Shown here piece by piece: positions 8,112-15,305 of a DNA stretch of 17,527 nt (within the stretch, counting starts at the first letter, position 1; every line of letters begins with the position of its first letter). The stretch comes from Promethearchaeia archaeon (GTDB lineage: Archaea > Asgardarchaeota > Lokiarchaeia > Sigyniarchaeales > SOKP01). The stretch spans positions 1 to 17,527 of the forward strand of contig JAHQWS010000294.1 in assembly GCA_029856295.1 (NCBI GenBank). The letters run 5' to 3'. The translations under genes were made by a program, and so were the position numbers. Under the pieces are notes generated by a model, which was given only the letters and a program-made list of their open reading frames with translations, searched no databases and was not told the DNA's origin.

Positions 8112-8191
8112 CGAATTCTCACTCACAGAACACACACGCCTAAAGGCGGTTATGTGTTGATGTTGTTCCAATTCTGTTATCAAATTCGCTT
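8109..8191. repeat. Nested inverted-repeat structure
   Basis: Four complementary segment pairs nest inside one another: AAGCGAATT (8109-8117) with AATTCGCTT (8183-8191), 9 bp; ACAGAA (8125-8130) with TTCTGT (8172-8177); CACA (8131-8134) with TGTG (8153-8156), extendable to AACACA/TGTGTT if the previous pair frays; and CGCC (8137-8140) with GGCG (8145-8148) around a TAAA loop. The arrangement gives a long imperfect hairpin that is notably richer in G/C than its surroundings. It could be a structured 3' UTR, a small RNA, or the end of a mobile element. Function not known. Confidence 0.5.
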
Positions 8192-8204
8192 CGCTCACAA
8201 AACA
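8119..8204. repeat. Imperfect 14-bp direct repeat pair
   Basis: TCACTCACAGAACA (8119-8132) and TCGCTCACAAAACA (8191-8204) match at 12 of 14 positions, 72 bp apart. They flank the inner hairpin of the nested structure, so the segment may be a duplicated or element-derived unit. Confidence 0.45.
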
Positions 8205-8213
8205 TATACCATT

Positions 8214-8396
8214 TTATCCAAGAAAACACTCATCAATTAAGTAATGCTCAGACACAGTTATAATTAAGTCGCCACCAATTGTTTCACCATTACAAAATAA
8301 TGTTGGAAAATACCTTACATTTATAGATACATCATTTGAATAATATCTCACACACGTTGCTATTGATTTTGCTAAACTTTCATTCATTCCTAACAT
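8214..8396 (-). CDS. Unknown 60-residue protein, last gene of the small-gene cassette
   Basis: A 60-residue frame that overlaps the end of the preceding gene by 17 nt, a typical arrangement for translational coupling. The product is mixed in character with three cysteines (in TCVRY, LFCNG, DECFL). The segment YFPTLFCNGETIGGD vaguely recalls the cis-proline and following loop of glutaredoxin-like folds, but no CxxC site is present, so I do not assign it. An alternative start is Met4 (8387), whose ATG slightly precedes the upstream stop. The overlap supports it as a real gene; it could also be the tail of a decayed longer one. Confidence 0.45.
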   Translation of the reverse strand: MLGMNESLAKSIATCVRYYSNDVSINVRYFPTLFCNGETIGGDLIITVSEHYLIDECFLG

Positions 8397-8811
8397 TTTT
8401 TTCCAACTCTCTTTTAAACACTTTCATTGGTATTAAAATCTTAATTTTTACACTTCTTTTATTCTCAGAACCGTAAGATTCCATAGGCAATTCGGCAATA
8501 CCATTCCCACACGCAGTCATATCACACTCCGTACATTTTGCATGAATTCTATAATCATTTTTTCCTTTTATTTTCAAATATAGTTTCTCCGCTACAGTTC
8601 CATCATATTCATCACGTATTTTCATTTTTTCCAATTCTAATACCAAACAATATAAATCTTTACCAATATCTATATTAAATCCATCAATTTTTTTCCAATA
8701 TAGATATTTATGTTCAAACCCATTTGATACATTAATACCCTTATCAATATACTTCCACTTTTTCATTCTACACCTTTCAATTGAATAATTATACCATTTT
8801 CCCTTTATCAT
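8380..8811 (-). CDS. Unknown ~128-residue protein of the small-gene cassette
   Basis: The open frame from 8811 gives 143 residues, but Met16 (8766) is the better start: it is preceded by AAGGTG (8771-8776), a close SD match 4 nt away, giving 128 residues. The product is lysine-rich and soluble, with predicted beta-type segments (LYCLVLELEKM, VAEKLYLKIKG) and a compact cysteine group CTECDMTAC that could hold a metal or form disulfides. No family is recognised. It is the third of four closely spaced minus-strand genes and overlaps the next one by 17 nt, so co-transcription is likely. Confidence 0.55.
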   Translation of the reverse strand: MIKGKWYNYSIERCRMKKWKYIDKGINVSNGFEHKYLYWKKIDGFNIDIGKDLYCLVLELEKMKIRDEYDGTVAEKLYLKIKGKNDYRIHAKCTECDMTACGNGIAELPMESYGSENKRSVKIKILIPMKVFKRELEKNVRNE

Positions 8812-8844
8812 TTTTATTATTTTATTCCCATTTTATCAACTCCA

Positions 8845-9024
8845 TTAAAACTTATCCCACCATCTTAGATCTTTCATTTTCATTTCAGTAAGAATTATAT
8901 ACGCAATAGCATCATTTCCTTCTACTATTTCGTCAGCAAAAAATCGACCATAAGTACCTTGCTCTAACTTAAGAAGATCAATTTTTTCTCCTTCCGTTGT
9001 TTCCATAATAACTTTTTCAATCAT
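8845..9024 (-). CDS. Unknown 59-residue acidic protein of the small-gene cassette
   Basis: A 59-residue frame starts with ATG at 9024-9022 and stops with TAA at 8845-8847. It begins MIEKVIMETTEGEKIDLLKL and ends KDLRWWDKF; it is acidic, with a hydrophobic middle (AIAYIILTEM). Its ATG overlaps the stop of the preceding gene in a TAATG junction, the clearest sign of translational coupling in the window. No family is recognised. Its small size together with the coupled start suggests a partner of the upstream coiled-coil protein. Confidence 0.5.
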   Translation of the reverse strand: MIEKVIMETTEGEKIDLLKLEQGTYGRFFADEIVEGNDAIAYIILTEMKMKDLRWWDKF

Positions 9025-9212
9025 TACAAAAGCAACCCCCGAATCCTTATTTGTTCTTTTTCTCTTTCATATAACTCTATACCCATTTTAGCATTTGCTA
9101 TTGCTTTCTGATCTCCTGAATTTTTTATAATATCATTTAAAACCTTCATTCGATCATCTAATTCCTTTAGCCTCACCATTTCTTTTATCTTTTTTACCAA
9201 TACATCAGTCAT
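9024..9212 (-). CDS. Unknown 62-residue helical protein, first gene of the small-gene cassette
   Basis: A 62-residue product that is almost entirely helix-forming and charged, with leucine/isoleucine spaced as in a coiled coil (VKKIKEMVRLKELDDRMKVL, then EREKEQIRIRGLLL). No DNA-binding motif is recognised, although a small regulator or antitoxin-like role would fit. It is the promoter-proximal gene of the cassette, divergent from the M28 peptidase, and its stop overlaps the next start (TAATG). A perfect 7-bp inverted repeat lies 21-39 nt before its ATG. Confidence 0.5.
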   Translation of the reverse strand: MTDVLVKKIKEMVRLKELDDRMKVLNDIIKNSGDQKAIANAKMGIELYEREKEQIRIRGLLL

Positions 9213-9232
9213 ACTATAATCAACGCTAACAC

Positions 9233-9251
9233 AAAAAGTCTTAAACTTTTT
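9233..9251. promoter_or_regulatory. Inverted repeat upstream of the small-gene cassette
   Basis: AAAAAGT (9233-9239) and ACTTTTT (9245-9251) are exact inverted copies with a 5-nt spacer. They lie between the shared TATA-like box at 9268-9276 and the cassette's first ATG at 9212, a position suited to an operator (possibly autoregulatory) or a leader hairpin. Confidence 0.35.
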
Positions 9252-9267
9252 TAATAATTTGAAACAA

Positions 9268-9276
9268 TTATAAAAT
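9268..9276. promoter_or_regulatory. Possible bidirectional TATA box
   Basis: The plus strand reads TTATAAAAT and the minus strand ATTTTATAA, each an acceptable archaeal TATA box. It lies about 58 nt before the peptidase ATG at 9330 and about 60 nt before the divergent cassette ATG at 9212, predicting leaders of about 30-35 nt on both sides. Confidence 0.35.
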
Positions 9277-9329
9277 AATCGATGTAATTAATTACTCTAA
9301 AATATTGTGAAAATATGAGGAATTAAAAA

Positions 9330-10961
9330 ATGTCCGATTATGAAAATATCTCTGGTCAAGAAATCTATCAAATTATGAAAGATCTATGTGAATTTGGCTA
9401 TCGTAGAGCTGGAACTACAATTGCAGTAAAAGCGGAAAATTACATTTATCAGAAATTAAAGGAAGTAAAATTACCAGATGTTAGATTAGATAAATTTAAA
9501 TTTACTCGTTGGTGGGCAGAAAAACAAGAGTTAAGATTGATTGCTGGGGGAACTCCTTCAATACCCTCCGATCAAATCATTGAAACTTTTCCAGTTCATC
9601 TAAGTGGATACACCGACCCTGAGGGAGTTGTTGCCGAAATGGTCTATGCGGGATACGGAACTTCCGTAGATTTTGAGCATGTTGATGTTGAAAACAAAAT
9701 TGTGCTAATAGATGGAATTATGATTCTTAACTTTGCACCTTCTCAACAGGTTAATCTATTTAATTCTCTTAATTTAGCAAAGAAAAAGGGCGCTCTTGGG
9801 GCAATTTTTACCAATAATTCTCCATTAGATTCAATTTCTTATGTCGGAGTCGATGAAGTAAGGGGTTGGAAAAGAAGATTACCAGCCCTATCTGTTAACA
9901 ATTTCGATGGCCAATATCTAAGAGCATTGTGTACCCAAAATCAAAAAAAAATAACTGTTAAATTCACCTTAGATGTTAAAACGGAACAAGCACCAAGTAG
10001 TATGATACTCGGAACTCTTCCTGGAAAAACAGATGATATTATTTTAATAGGTACCCATGTTGATAGCACTTTTACTGGGGCTGTGGATAACGCAGGAGCA
10101 AATGCAGGATTAATAGCGCTTGCTAAACATTTTGCCCACACTCCACTCGAAAAAAGGGATAAAACAATTGTTTTTACCGGTTGGACTGGACATGAGTGTG
10201 GCCTGATTGGAACCTACCAATTTCATTCCATGTATCCAGAAATGGTAAAAAAGATTGCTACTTTCATTATGCTTGACGGATTTGGATCGAAAGGATGGTA
10301 TATTCAGGTCGAAGGGGGTGTCGTGGAAACAGGCCTCGATGAAAGAAGAGGTCTTTTTGTATCAGATAATTTGTTGCTCTGGCCCATTGTAAAGGATGCT
10401 ACTTTCAAATATAATTTATTACCTGCAGCATATGTATCGGCAAGGCAGCTTCCTGTAAGCGATTTACCACCGTTCATTTTTGCTAATGTTCCCTCAATCA
10501 TGATAATTGGAAAACCTGTTTTTTATCATACCAAATATGATACTATAGATAAATGTACTCCAGACCAGCTTGAAAGAACAGCGAAAGCCCATGCATACCT
10601 CATTGAGAAGATTCAAGAGATTCCCGCTCAAACTATTAAAGAGGGCGATGCAAAACCCATAGATATGAAATCCTATATCACTAAAAATGAAAGAATCACT
10701 CCTCCTCACGTATCATTTTCAATACTTCCATATCCTATTACGGAAGGATTCTCTGCCATCTTTTATCCTTCAGTGATGAGTGCGCCAGAGAGTATCTTAT
10801 TGGAACTTGAATGGGATTTCGGGGATGGAGAACAAAGTCCGAGGCTCTTAACCCGGCATGCTTACGAAAAGGCAGGTACATACGAGGTCACCCTCACCGC
10901 CATAGACAACTTTGGACAGAAATCGACGGAGAAACGTAGCGTTAGAGTGATTAAAAAATAG
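9330..10961 (+). CDS. M28-family zinc metallopeptidase with PA and PKD domains
   Basis: A 543-residue protein. Residues ~80-215 resemble a PA (protease-associated) insert. The M28 core follows, with the expected zinc ligands: H243 (in THVDS), D253 (bridging, in VDNAGANAG), E289, D316 (in MLDGFGS) and H400 (in VFYHTKYDT). The catalytic glutamate normally just before the E ligand (the EE pair) is replaced by H288, giving TGHECGLIG. A C-terminal PKD domain (about 459-541) shows WDFGDG (495-500) and the GTYEVTLTAIDNFG segment. M28 enzymes are aminopeptidases or carboxypeptidases. There is no evident signal peptide although PKD domains are often extracellular. The start has GAGG at 9317-9320. The downstream GPH transporter follows after 56 nt, probably in one operon. 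Confidence 0.88.
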   Translation: MSDYENISGQEIYQIMKDLCEFGYRRAGTTIAVKAENYIYQKLKEVKLPDVRLDKFKFTRWWAEKQELRLIAGGTPSIPSDQIIETFPVHLSGYTDPEGVVAEMVYAGYGTSVDFEHVDVENKIVLIDGIMILNFAPSQQVNLFNSLNLAKKKGALGAIFTNNSPLDSISYVGVDEVRGWKRRLPALSVNNFDGQYLRALCTQNQKKITVKFTLDVKTEQAPSSMILGTLPGKTDDIILIGTHVDSTFTGAVDNAGANAGLIALAKHFAHTPLEKRDKTIVFTGWTGHECGLIGTYQFHSMYPEMVKKIATFIMLDGFGSKGWYIQVEGGVVETGLDERRGLFVSDNLLLWPIVKDATFKYNLLPAAYVSARQLPVSDLPPFIFANVPSIMIIGKPVFYHTKYDTIDKCTPDQLERTAKAHAYLIEKIQEIPAQTIKEGDAKPIDMKSYITKNERITPPHVSFSILPYPITEGFSAIFYPSVMSAPESILLELEWDFGDGEQSPRLLTRHAYEKAGTYEVTLTAIDNFGQKSTEKRSVRVIKK

Positions 10962-11017
10962 AGATAAACCTAAAAAAAATTTTTGAAGATTAAAAGAAAA
11001 AAAGAGGAAAATTAGTA

Positions 11018-12442
11018 ATGAATGACATTAAAGAAAATAGAATAACTGAAAGTTCTGAAGCACCATCCTCAACTGGAATTCAATTATCATATACTATAGG
11101 AAATTTTCTCATTACATTCATAGGGGTGGTATTCGATACTAGAACATTTATCTTTTATGAAACCGAAGTAGGACTCCCTGTTCTTTTTATCTTACTCTCA
11201 TTTATAGTATACGGCATATGGAACATGGTCAACGATCCATTTATCGGATACTTAAGTGATAAGCCGAATAGATTATGGAAAAGATGGGGAAGGAGATTTC
11301 AATGGATTTTCATCGGTGCTATCTTTTATTGTATATTATTTTTGCTTTTATTTGCGCCTCCTGATGTTGATCCAGTCAAAGATGCATTAATAATCTTCTT
11401 ATGGCTAACAATCATAACATGTCTAATTGATTTTTTCTTATCAGTGTGGAACGTCAATTTCTTAGCGCAAGCTCCTGATCGCTTTCGTTCTCAAAATGAA
11501 CGTACTAAAATTGGTGGGATTGGTTCAATCTTAGGTCTACTGGGTGTTGCAATCGGTGTTCTTATACCTCCACTATTTATTACATATGGGGATAAGGAAT
11601 CATATTTTACCGCAGCGGGAATAATTATGATTGTCGGGCTAATTTGTGTTATTTTAATGATACCAGGGACCCAAGAAAATCAAACTATGATTGATAGAGC
11701 TATGCAATTGGCTAGTGAAGAAAGTAAAGACGAGGAAAAAGAATCTTTTTGGAAAGTACTAAGATTTGCTTTAAAAAAGAGAAATTTCATGGCGTTTGTT
11801 ATAGCTTATACATGTTGGCAAATTTTAGTTGTTGTAATGGTTGCTTCAATTCCTTACCTTAACCAATATGTCCTAAGGCAACCTGCTAGCTCTGAAGTTT
11901 TCCTTACAGCAGGAGTCCTTTTAGGAAGTTTGGTTTCTGTGCCATTATGGGTGATGTTAGCCCGTAAAAAAGGGAATAAAATTACATTTTTTATTGGATT
12001 CATAGTTACTGCCGCCGCCGCCGTACCTCTGCTTTTTGTTTCGGATGTAGTGGGTGCTTTTATTAGTACATTATTAGTAGGAGTAGGGATTGGGGCTACA
12101 TATGCTATATCCTTAGCTATGCTCAGCGATGTATTAGACGAAATAGTTATAGAAAGAAAAAAGAGGGAAGAAGGAATTTTTCTTGGAATTCGAACGTTTT
12201 TCGTGAGGTTATCATATATAAGCCAAGCATTAATATTTACAACCGTTCATATTGCTACAGGTTTCAATCCCATACCAGGTGCTTCCCAAACGGATTTAGC
12301 AATTTGGGGAATTCGTGTTCATACTGCGTTAATCCCTATTATTATAATATTAATCGGGGGAATTGTATTCTGGAAATATTGTGACCTATTGCCAGATAAG
12401 GTCAATGATATTAGAGCTAAATTAAAAGAACTCCAACTTTAA
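11018..12442 (+). CDS. GPH-family (MelB-like) MFS symporter
   Basis: A 474-residue membrane protein of the glycoside-pentoside-hexuronide:cation symporter family. The diagnostic stretch is IWNMVNDPFIGYLSDK (residues 67-82) followed by WGRRFQWIF (90-98); the NDP motif and the aspartate of the SDK loop are intact. About twelve hydrophobic segments are visible with a longer charged central loop (EESKDEEKES, about 230-240). GAGG at 11004-11007 serves as SD. It lies 56 nt after the M28 peptidase with no clear TATA box or terminator between, so the two probably share a transcript, which could pair hydrolysis with uptake of a product; that link is inference. Substrate unknown. Confidence 0.88.
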   Translation: MNDIKENRITESSEAPSSTGIQLSYTIGNFLITFIGVVFDTRTFIFYETEVGLPVLFILLSFIVYGIWNMVNDPFIGYLSDKPNRLWKRWGRRFQWIFIGAIFYCILFLLLFAPPDVDPVKDALIIFLWLTIITCLIDFFLSVWNVNFLAQAPDRFRSQNERTKIGGIGSILGLLGVAIGVLIPPLFITYGDKESYFTAAGIIMIVGLICVILMIPGTQENQTMIDRAMQLASEESKDEEKESFWKVLRFALKKRNFMAFVIAYTCWQILVVVMVASIPYLNQYVLRQPASSEVFLTAGVLLGSLVSVPLWVMLARKKGNKITFFIGFIVTAAAAVPLLFVSDVVGAFISTLLVGVGIGATYAISLAMLSDVLDEIVIERKKREEGIFLGIRTFFVRLSYISQALIFTTVHIATGFNPIPGASQTDLAIWGIRVHTALIPIIIILIGGIVFWKYCDLLPDKVNDIRAKLKELQL

Positions 12443-12560
12443 ATTTATTTTTTTTATATATCTCTTTATATTATTCTAATAGTAAATAAACTAAAAAATA
12501 AAGATAGAAAAAAAGAAAAAAATTTTATTATTGCATACTGTGAAAAATTTGTTTAAGGGT
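12443..12560. terminator. Convergent-gene terminator region
   Basis: Between the GPH transporter and the convergent flavoprotein gene, the plus strand has a run of T (in ATTTATTTTTTTTATATATC) directly after the stop, and the minus strand has TTTTTTTCTTTTTTTC just beyond the other gene's stop. Both fit archaeal U-tract termination; no strong stem is seen. Confidence 0.4.
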
Positions 12561-12572
12561 ATTTGTTTGAGT

Positions 12573-13607
12573 TTAAACTACCATATTAGCTGCAGATTTT
12601 AAGCGTTCCTCGGCGACTTTCATAATATCATCAATTATGTCCGGTACTCTTTCTATGCTATGTATGATACCTATGCTTTGCCCTAACAGAACTGCTCCAT
12701 CATCAATATTCCCGTGATAGGTCATTTCATAATGCTTGCCGTCTTCTATTAAGTCCGCCATGCTCATTTTTGATTCTGCAGCCATCTTCTCTTCTTTATT
12801 TGCAACAAGACCATGATGTAAAGAATACTTATTTTTCCAGAGTCGGATTGGGCCTAAAAATCCTGTAACTAAAACTGTATCTATAGCCTTCGCTGGTGGA
12901 ACAATATTTTTGTAGGTCTCGTGAAATTCACTTTCTTTTGACGCAATAAATCTAGAGCCCATCGCAACTGCTCCAGCACCCATCGTTAATGCTGCAGCAA
13001 CTCCTACGCCCGTAGCAAAACCACCACATGCAATTATTGGGAAGTCTGGATATTTCTGCTTAATTTGTTGAAGTAAAACTAAAGTGCTAATTTTTTCATA
13101 AGATTGATGACCGCCACCTTCACCACCGGTAATTACCATACCGTCCACATTGCTAGCTACACATTTATCGGCTAGCCATAGAGCAGGAGCAACATGGAAA
13201 TGCTTTATTTGTGAACCACTTTCCTTTAACGCCTCCCACGCTTTCGTTTTAATCAACTTTGAAGTTCCTGCGCTGGTTAATGCATATACACATTGTTCCT
13301 TTATTTTAGGATTTTTTGCAATAAAACGCGGGATTTTCGAACATAGTATCTTAGCATCCATCTGCATGCGGCCCGTCCGAATATTAAATCCGAATGGTTT
13401 GTCCGTATGCTCGACTACATATTCCATGTTTGCTTTCATCGCGTCCAAACTGCTCTGTCCAAACAAGTTGGTATGACTTAATACGCCCATACCACCAGCT
13501 TCAGAGACAGCAATTGCCATTTCAGTAGTATAAAAGGGGCCCATCGGTGCGGTAACAATAGGATGTTTAATCCCAAACATTTCTGTTATTTCTGTTTTTA
13601 TAACCAT
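12573..13607 (-). CDS. Nitronate monooxygenase / FabK-like FMN protein
   Basis: A 344-residue TIM-barrel flavoprotein of the 2-nitropropane dioxygenase family (NMO/enoyl-ACP reductase FabK). Landmarks are the N-terminal HPIVTAPMG strand (15-23), AGGMGVLS (37-44), the glycine-rich GGEGGGH motif (161-167) that corresponds to the family's E-x-GGH signature and carries the conserved histidine, and the phosphate-binding segments IIACGGFATG (191-200) and AVAMGSRF (213-220). Family members oxidise alkyl nitronates or reduce enoyl thioesters; the sequence alone does not separate these. The start is backed by GAGAGG (13615-13620), 7 nt upstream. It has its own A/T-rich promoter region; no neighbour points to a pathway. 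Confidence 0.88.
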   Translation of the reverse strand: MVIKTEITEMFGIKHPIVTAPMGPFYTTEMAIAVSEAGGMGVLSHTNLFGQSSLDAMKANMEYVVEHTDKPFGFNIRTGRMQMDAKILCSKIPRFIAKNPKIKEQCVYALTSAGTSKLIKTKAWEALKESGSQIKHFHVAPALWLADKCVASNVDGMVITGGEGGGHQSYEKISTLVLLQQIKQKYPDFPIIACGGFATGVGVAAALTMGAGAVAMGSRFIASKESEFHETYKNIVPPAKAIDTVLVTGFLGPIRLWKNKYSLHHGLVANKEEKMAAESKMSMADLIEDGKHYEMTYHGNIDDGAVLLGQSIGIIHSIERVPDIIDDIMKVAEERLKSAANMVV

Positions 13608-13752
13608 ATAATATCCTCTCTTTTGATTTAATTGAAAGTAACTAAATTATAGATTATAATTAATGATAATTATTAAAGTAAATGGTTTAAAAAATGAATG
13701 GAAGAATTTCTCAAATCAAATAATAATATATCATAAGCAAAACAAATTGAAG

Positions 13753-14073
13753 TTAATAAATAGTCTCTTCTTCGTTCTCGTTTTCACTTTTTTTGCTTAG
13801 CGGGTCGTTTAATGGAATTGCCAGATCAACTTCGGAATTTCTTAATGCTTTCATAACTTGTCTCGCGCCATAGTCGTTAAACATCAATTCCAAGAAATTT
13901 TCATAAAGACCGGAAATATTATCTATTCCCATGTTATAATAAAAATCTTGGCCTTCTTCGTTATCAACTGCGAGTTGCATGATTTCAAACAAGCCTTTTA
14001 AAGATTCTTTAATATTCTCAAAATTTTTAAAAGCTTGTTCCGTCAGTTTGTTAGAAAATTCTGATTTGATCAT
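13753..14073 (-). CDS. Unknown small acidic helical protein
   Basis: A 106-residue soluble product rich in glutamate, aspartate and asparagine, mostly helix-forming (FKNFENIKESLKGLFEIMQL; YENFLELMFNDYGARQVMKA), with a disordered acidic tail (SKKSENENEEETIY). No domain is recognised. The gene looks genuine: AAGGAA (14081-14086) lies 7 nt before the ATG, and a TATA-like box (14108-14117) lies about 40 nt upstream. It is followed after 145 nt by the flavoprotein gene on the same strand, which has its own promoter-like sequence. Confidence 0.7.
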   Translation of the reverse strand: MIKSEFSNKLTEQAFKNFENIKESLKGLFEIMQLAVDNEEGQDFYYNMGIDNISGLYENFLELMFNDYGARQVMKALRNSEVDLAIPLNDPLSKKSENENEEETIY

Positions 14074-14107
14074 TTTTTACTTCCTTGAATAATAATAATC
14101 ATTTCAA

Positions 14108-14117
14108 CTATATAAAT
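14108..14117 (-). promoter_or_regulatory. TATA box for the small acidic protein gene
   Basis: The minus strand reads ATTTATATAG, about 40 nt upstream of the ATG at 14073, predicting a leader of about 14 nt that would contain the AAGGAA Shine-Dalgarno sequence. Confidence 0.5.
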
Positions 14118-14281
14118 GGTTATTTTTTTTCGACATTTTGTTATCACATACCGTAATAATTTGAAAAATCTGGGTATTTTTTATTTTCTAAAATGATCAA
14201 TTCATGAATGCAAAATATTAATCTTAATGTATGAAATTTAACAAAAAACTTATTTCATTGTGAATATTTTATAAAAATTAG

Positions 14282-14370
14282 GGAAAAACGAAACTAGATT
14301 AGAGCGAAATTCAGTTTTCCGATCATAAAAACTCGGTGAGCTAGGGGAATTGAGAATGATCCTCAAAAAT
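14282..14370 (+). ncRNA. Possible structured small RNA
   Basis: Short complementary pairs cluster here: GGAAAA (14282-14287) with TTTTCC (14315-14320); CCGA (14319-14322) with TCGG (14333-14336); TTGAG (14350-14354) with CTCAA (14362-14366). A TATA-like box at 14265-14275 would start transcription near 14296, inside the first stem, so not all pairs could form in one transcript. Strand and even existence are uncertain. Confidence 0.2.
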
Positions 14371-14429
14371 AATCACAAAAATCATCACTCAAAAAATAGA
14401 ATATTTTAAGAGTTGAGACGGTTTTAAAG

Positions 14430-14468
14430 CATATTTTAAAATAAAAAAATATGATTAAAAAAAAATTT
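14430..14468 (-). terminator. T-tract and hairpin after the phosphoesterase gene
   Basis: Directly after the stop at 14469 the minus strand runs into AAAAATTTTTTTTT, then an inverted repeat CATATTTT/AAAATATG (14430-14437 with 14446-14453). The U-tract is the likely terminator. Confidence 0.45.
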
Positions 14469-15305
14469 TTAAATAATTGAAGGTGTTATTGGATCCTCCA
14501 CCGTTTCTGCCAAATTAAAGGACTCTACCTCTATATCTCCATTTGAAAGAATCTCAATAAAGCTTGGTTCGGATACTTGCTGCCAACCTCCTGTATTAAA
14601 GACAGGTAATCCACCAATTTTAATTGTCTCCTGTTTTGTATGAGAAAGACCGTAAATTACATGAGTTATTCCTAAGTTTAAAAAGTCGTCAATATAAAAT
14701 TTTTCGATTACTTTATTAAATTCTTCGTTATCCTTAATAGCAGCTCGATGTTCTTCTTCCTTGACTAGTTCTTTAATTATCCAGCGTTTTAAGAAAAAAT
14801 ATGATATTCTTTGTGACTTTTTAAGTGTGTGTGTGTTTTCTTTTATTCTTTGCTTTATAATTGCTTTATCGATTTTTTCGATTGCAGGTTTATCAGCAGT
14901 TTTAATTACTTCATTCCACAATATATCAAAAAGGCCCTTTATAAGACAGGGCATTTTTAGTAAGAAGCTCCAGATAAGTGCTAAAACCGAATATTTTTCA
15001 GGCTCAAATTGAAAACCGTGGGTAAGTATGCATTTATAACCTCCCCTTAGGGAGCCCTCATCAGGAATTTTACCAAGAATTTCTGATTTAATGGAATTAA
15101 TCTTGTCAATATCCTTTTTAGAGTCATAAGTTACCATCTCCAATTGTTCATTCTCATTTTTTCTTAGAAGGATATATTGACATACATTTTCTTCTTTAAG
15201 GAATTCATTCCTAAGTTTTTTCCTTCGAAATTTTCTAATCATTTTTTTTTCGTCTTGTGAATCTTTTCTCATAGGGCTTTCTAATCGAAATTTCATGATT
15301 CCCAA
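14469..15305 (-). CDS. Metallophosphoesterase, C-terminal part (frameshifted)
   Basis: This 278-codon frame carries the C-terminal half of a calcineurin-like phosphoesterase whose N-terminal half lies in another frame just upstream. Visible family elements are the histidine of ILTHGF (H96), GLSHT (H222; the usual GHTH with its first histidine changed) and the closing strand VFNTGGW (235-241). Between them is a helical, partly hydrophobic insert (about residues 105-210) rather than a compact core. The first ~21 codons overlap the upstream frame and are probably not translated this way: removing one A from the A9 run at 15242-15250 joins the halves into about 375 residues, with these histidines at 193 and 319. 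Alone it would lack the metal-site aspartates. Confidence 0.7.
   Translation of the reverse strand: MGIMKFRLESPMRKDSQDEKKMIRKFRRKKLRNEFLKEENVCQYILLRKNENEQLEMVTYDSKKDIDKINSIKSEILGKIPDEGSLRGGYKCILTHGFQFEPEKYSVLALIWSFLLKMPCLIKGLFDILWNEVIKTADKPAIEKIDKAIIKQRIKENTHTLKKSQRISYFFLKRWIIKELVKEEEHRAAIKDNEEFNKVIEKFYIDDFLNLGITHVIYGLSHTKQETIKIGGLPVFNTGGWQQVSEPSFIEILSNGDIEVESFNLAETVEDPITPSII

Larger units (their letters stand above)
14074..14468. other. 395-nt noncoding region with structured segments
   Basis: No frame of useful length was found. The right half holds a less A/T-rich block (about 14281-14366) with several short stems, preceded on the plus strand by a TATA-like ATTTTATAAAA at 14265-14275. The left part holds the promoter of the gene ending at 13753; the extreme right holds the terminator of the phosphoesterase gene. 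Confidence 0.5.

Noticed and set aside
8214..8396. Glutaredoxin-like fragment
   Set aside because: Only a short PTLFCNGETIGG-type stretch is reminiscent; there is no CxxC motif and the length is too short.
14310..14390. C/D box sRNA on the minus strand (GTGATGA and CTGA present)
   Set aside because: The boxes are about 70 nt apart, the internal C'/D' boxes are poor and spaced wrongly, and no closing stem flanks them.
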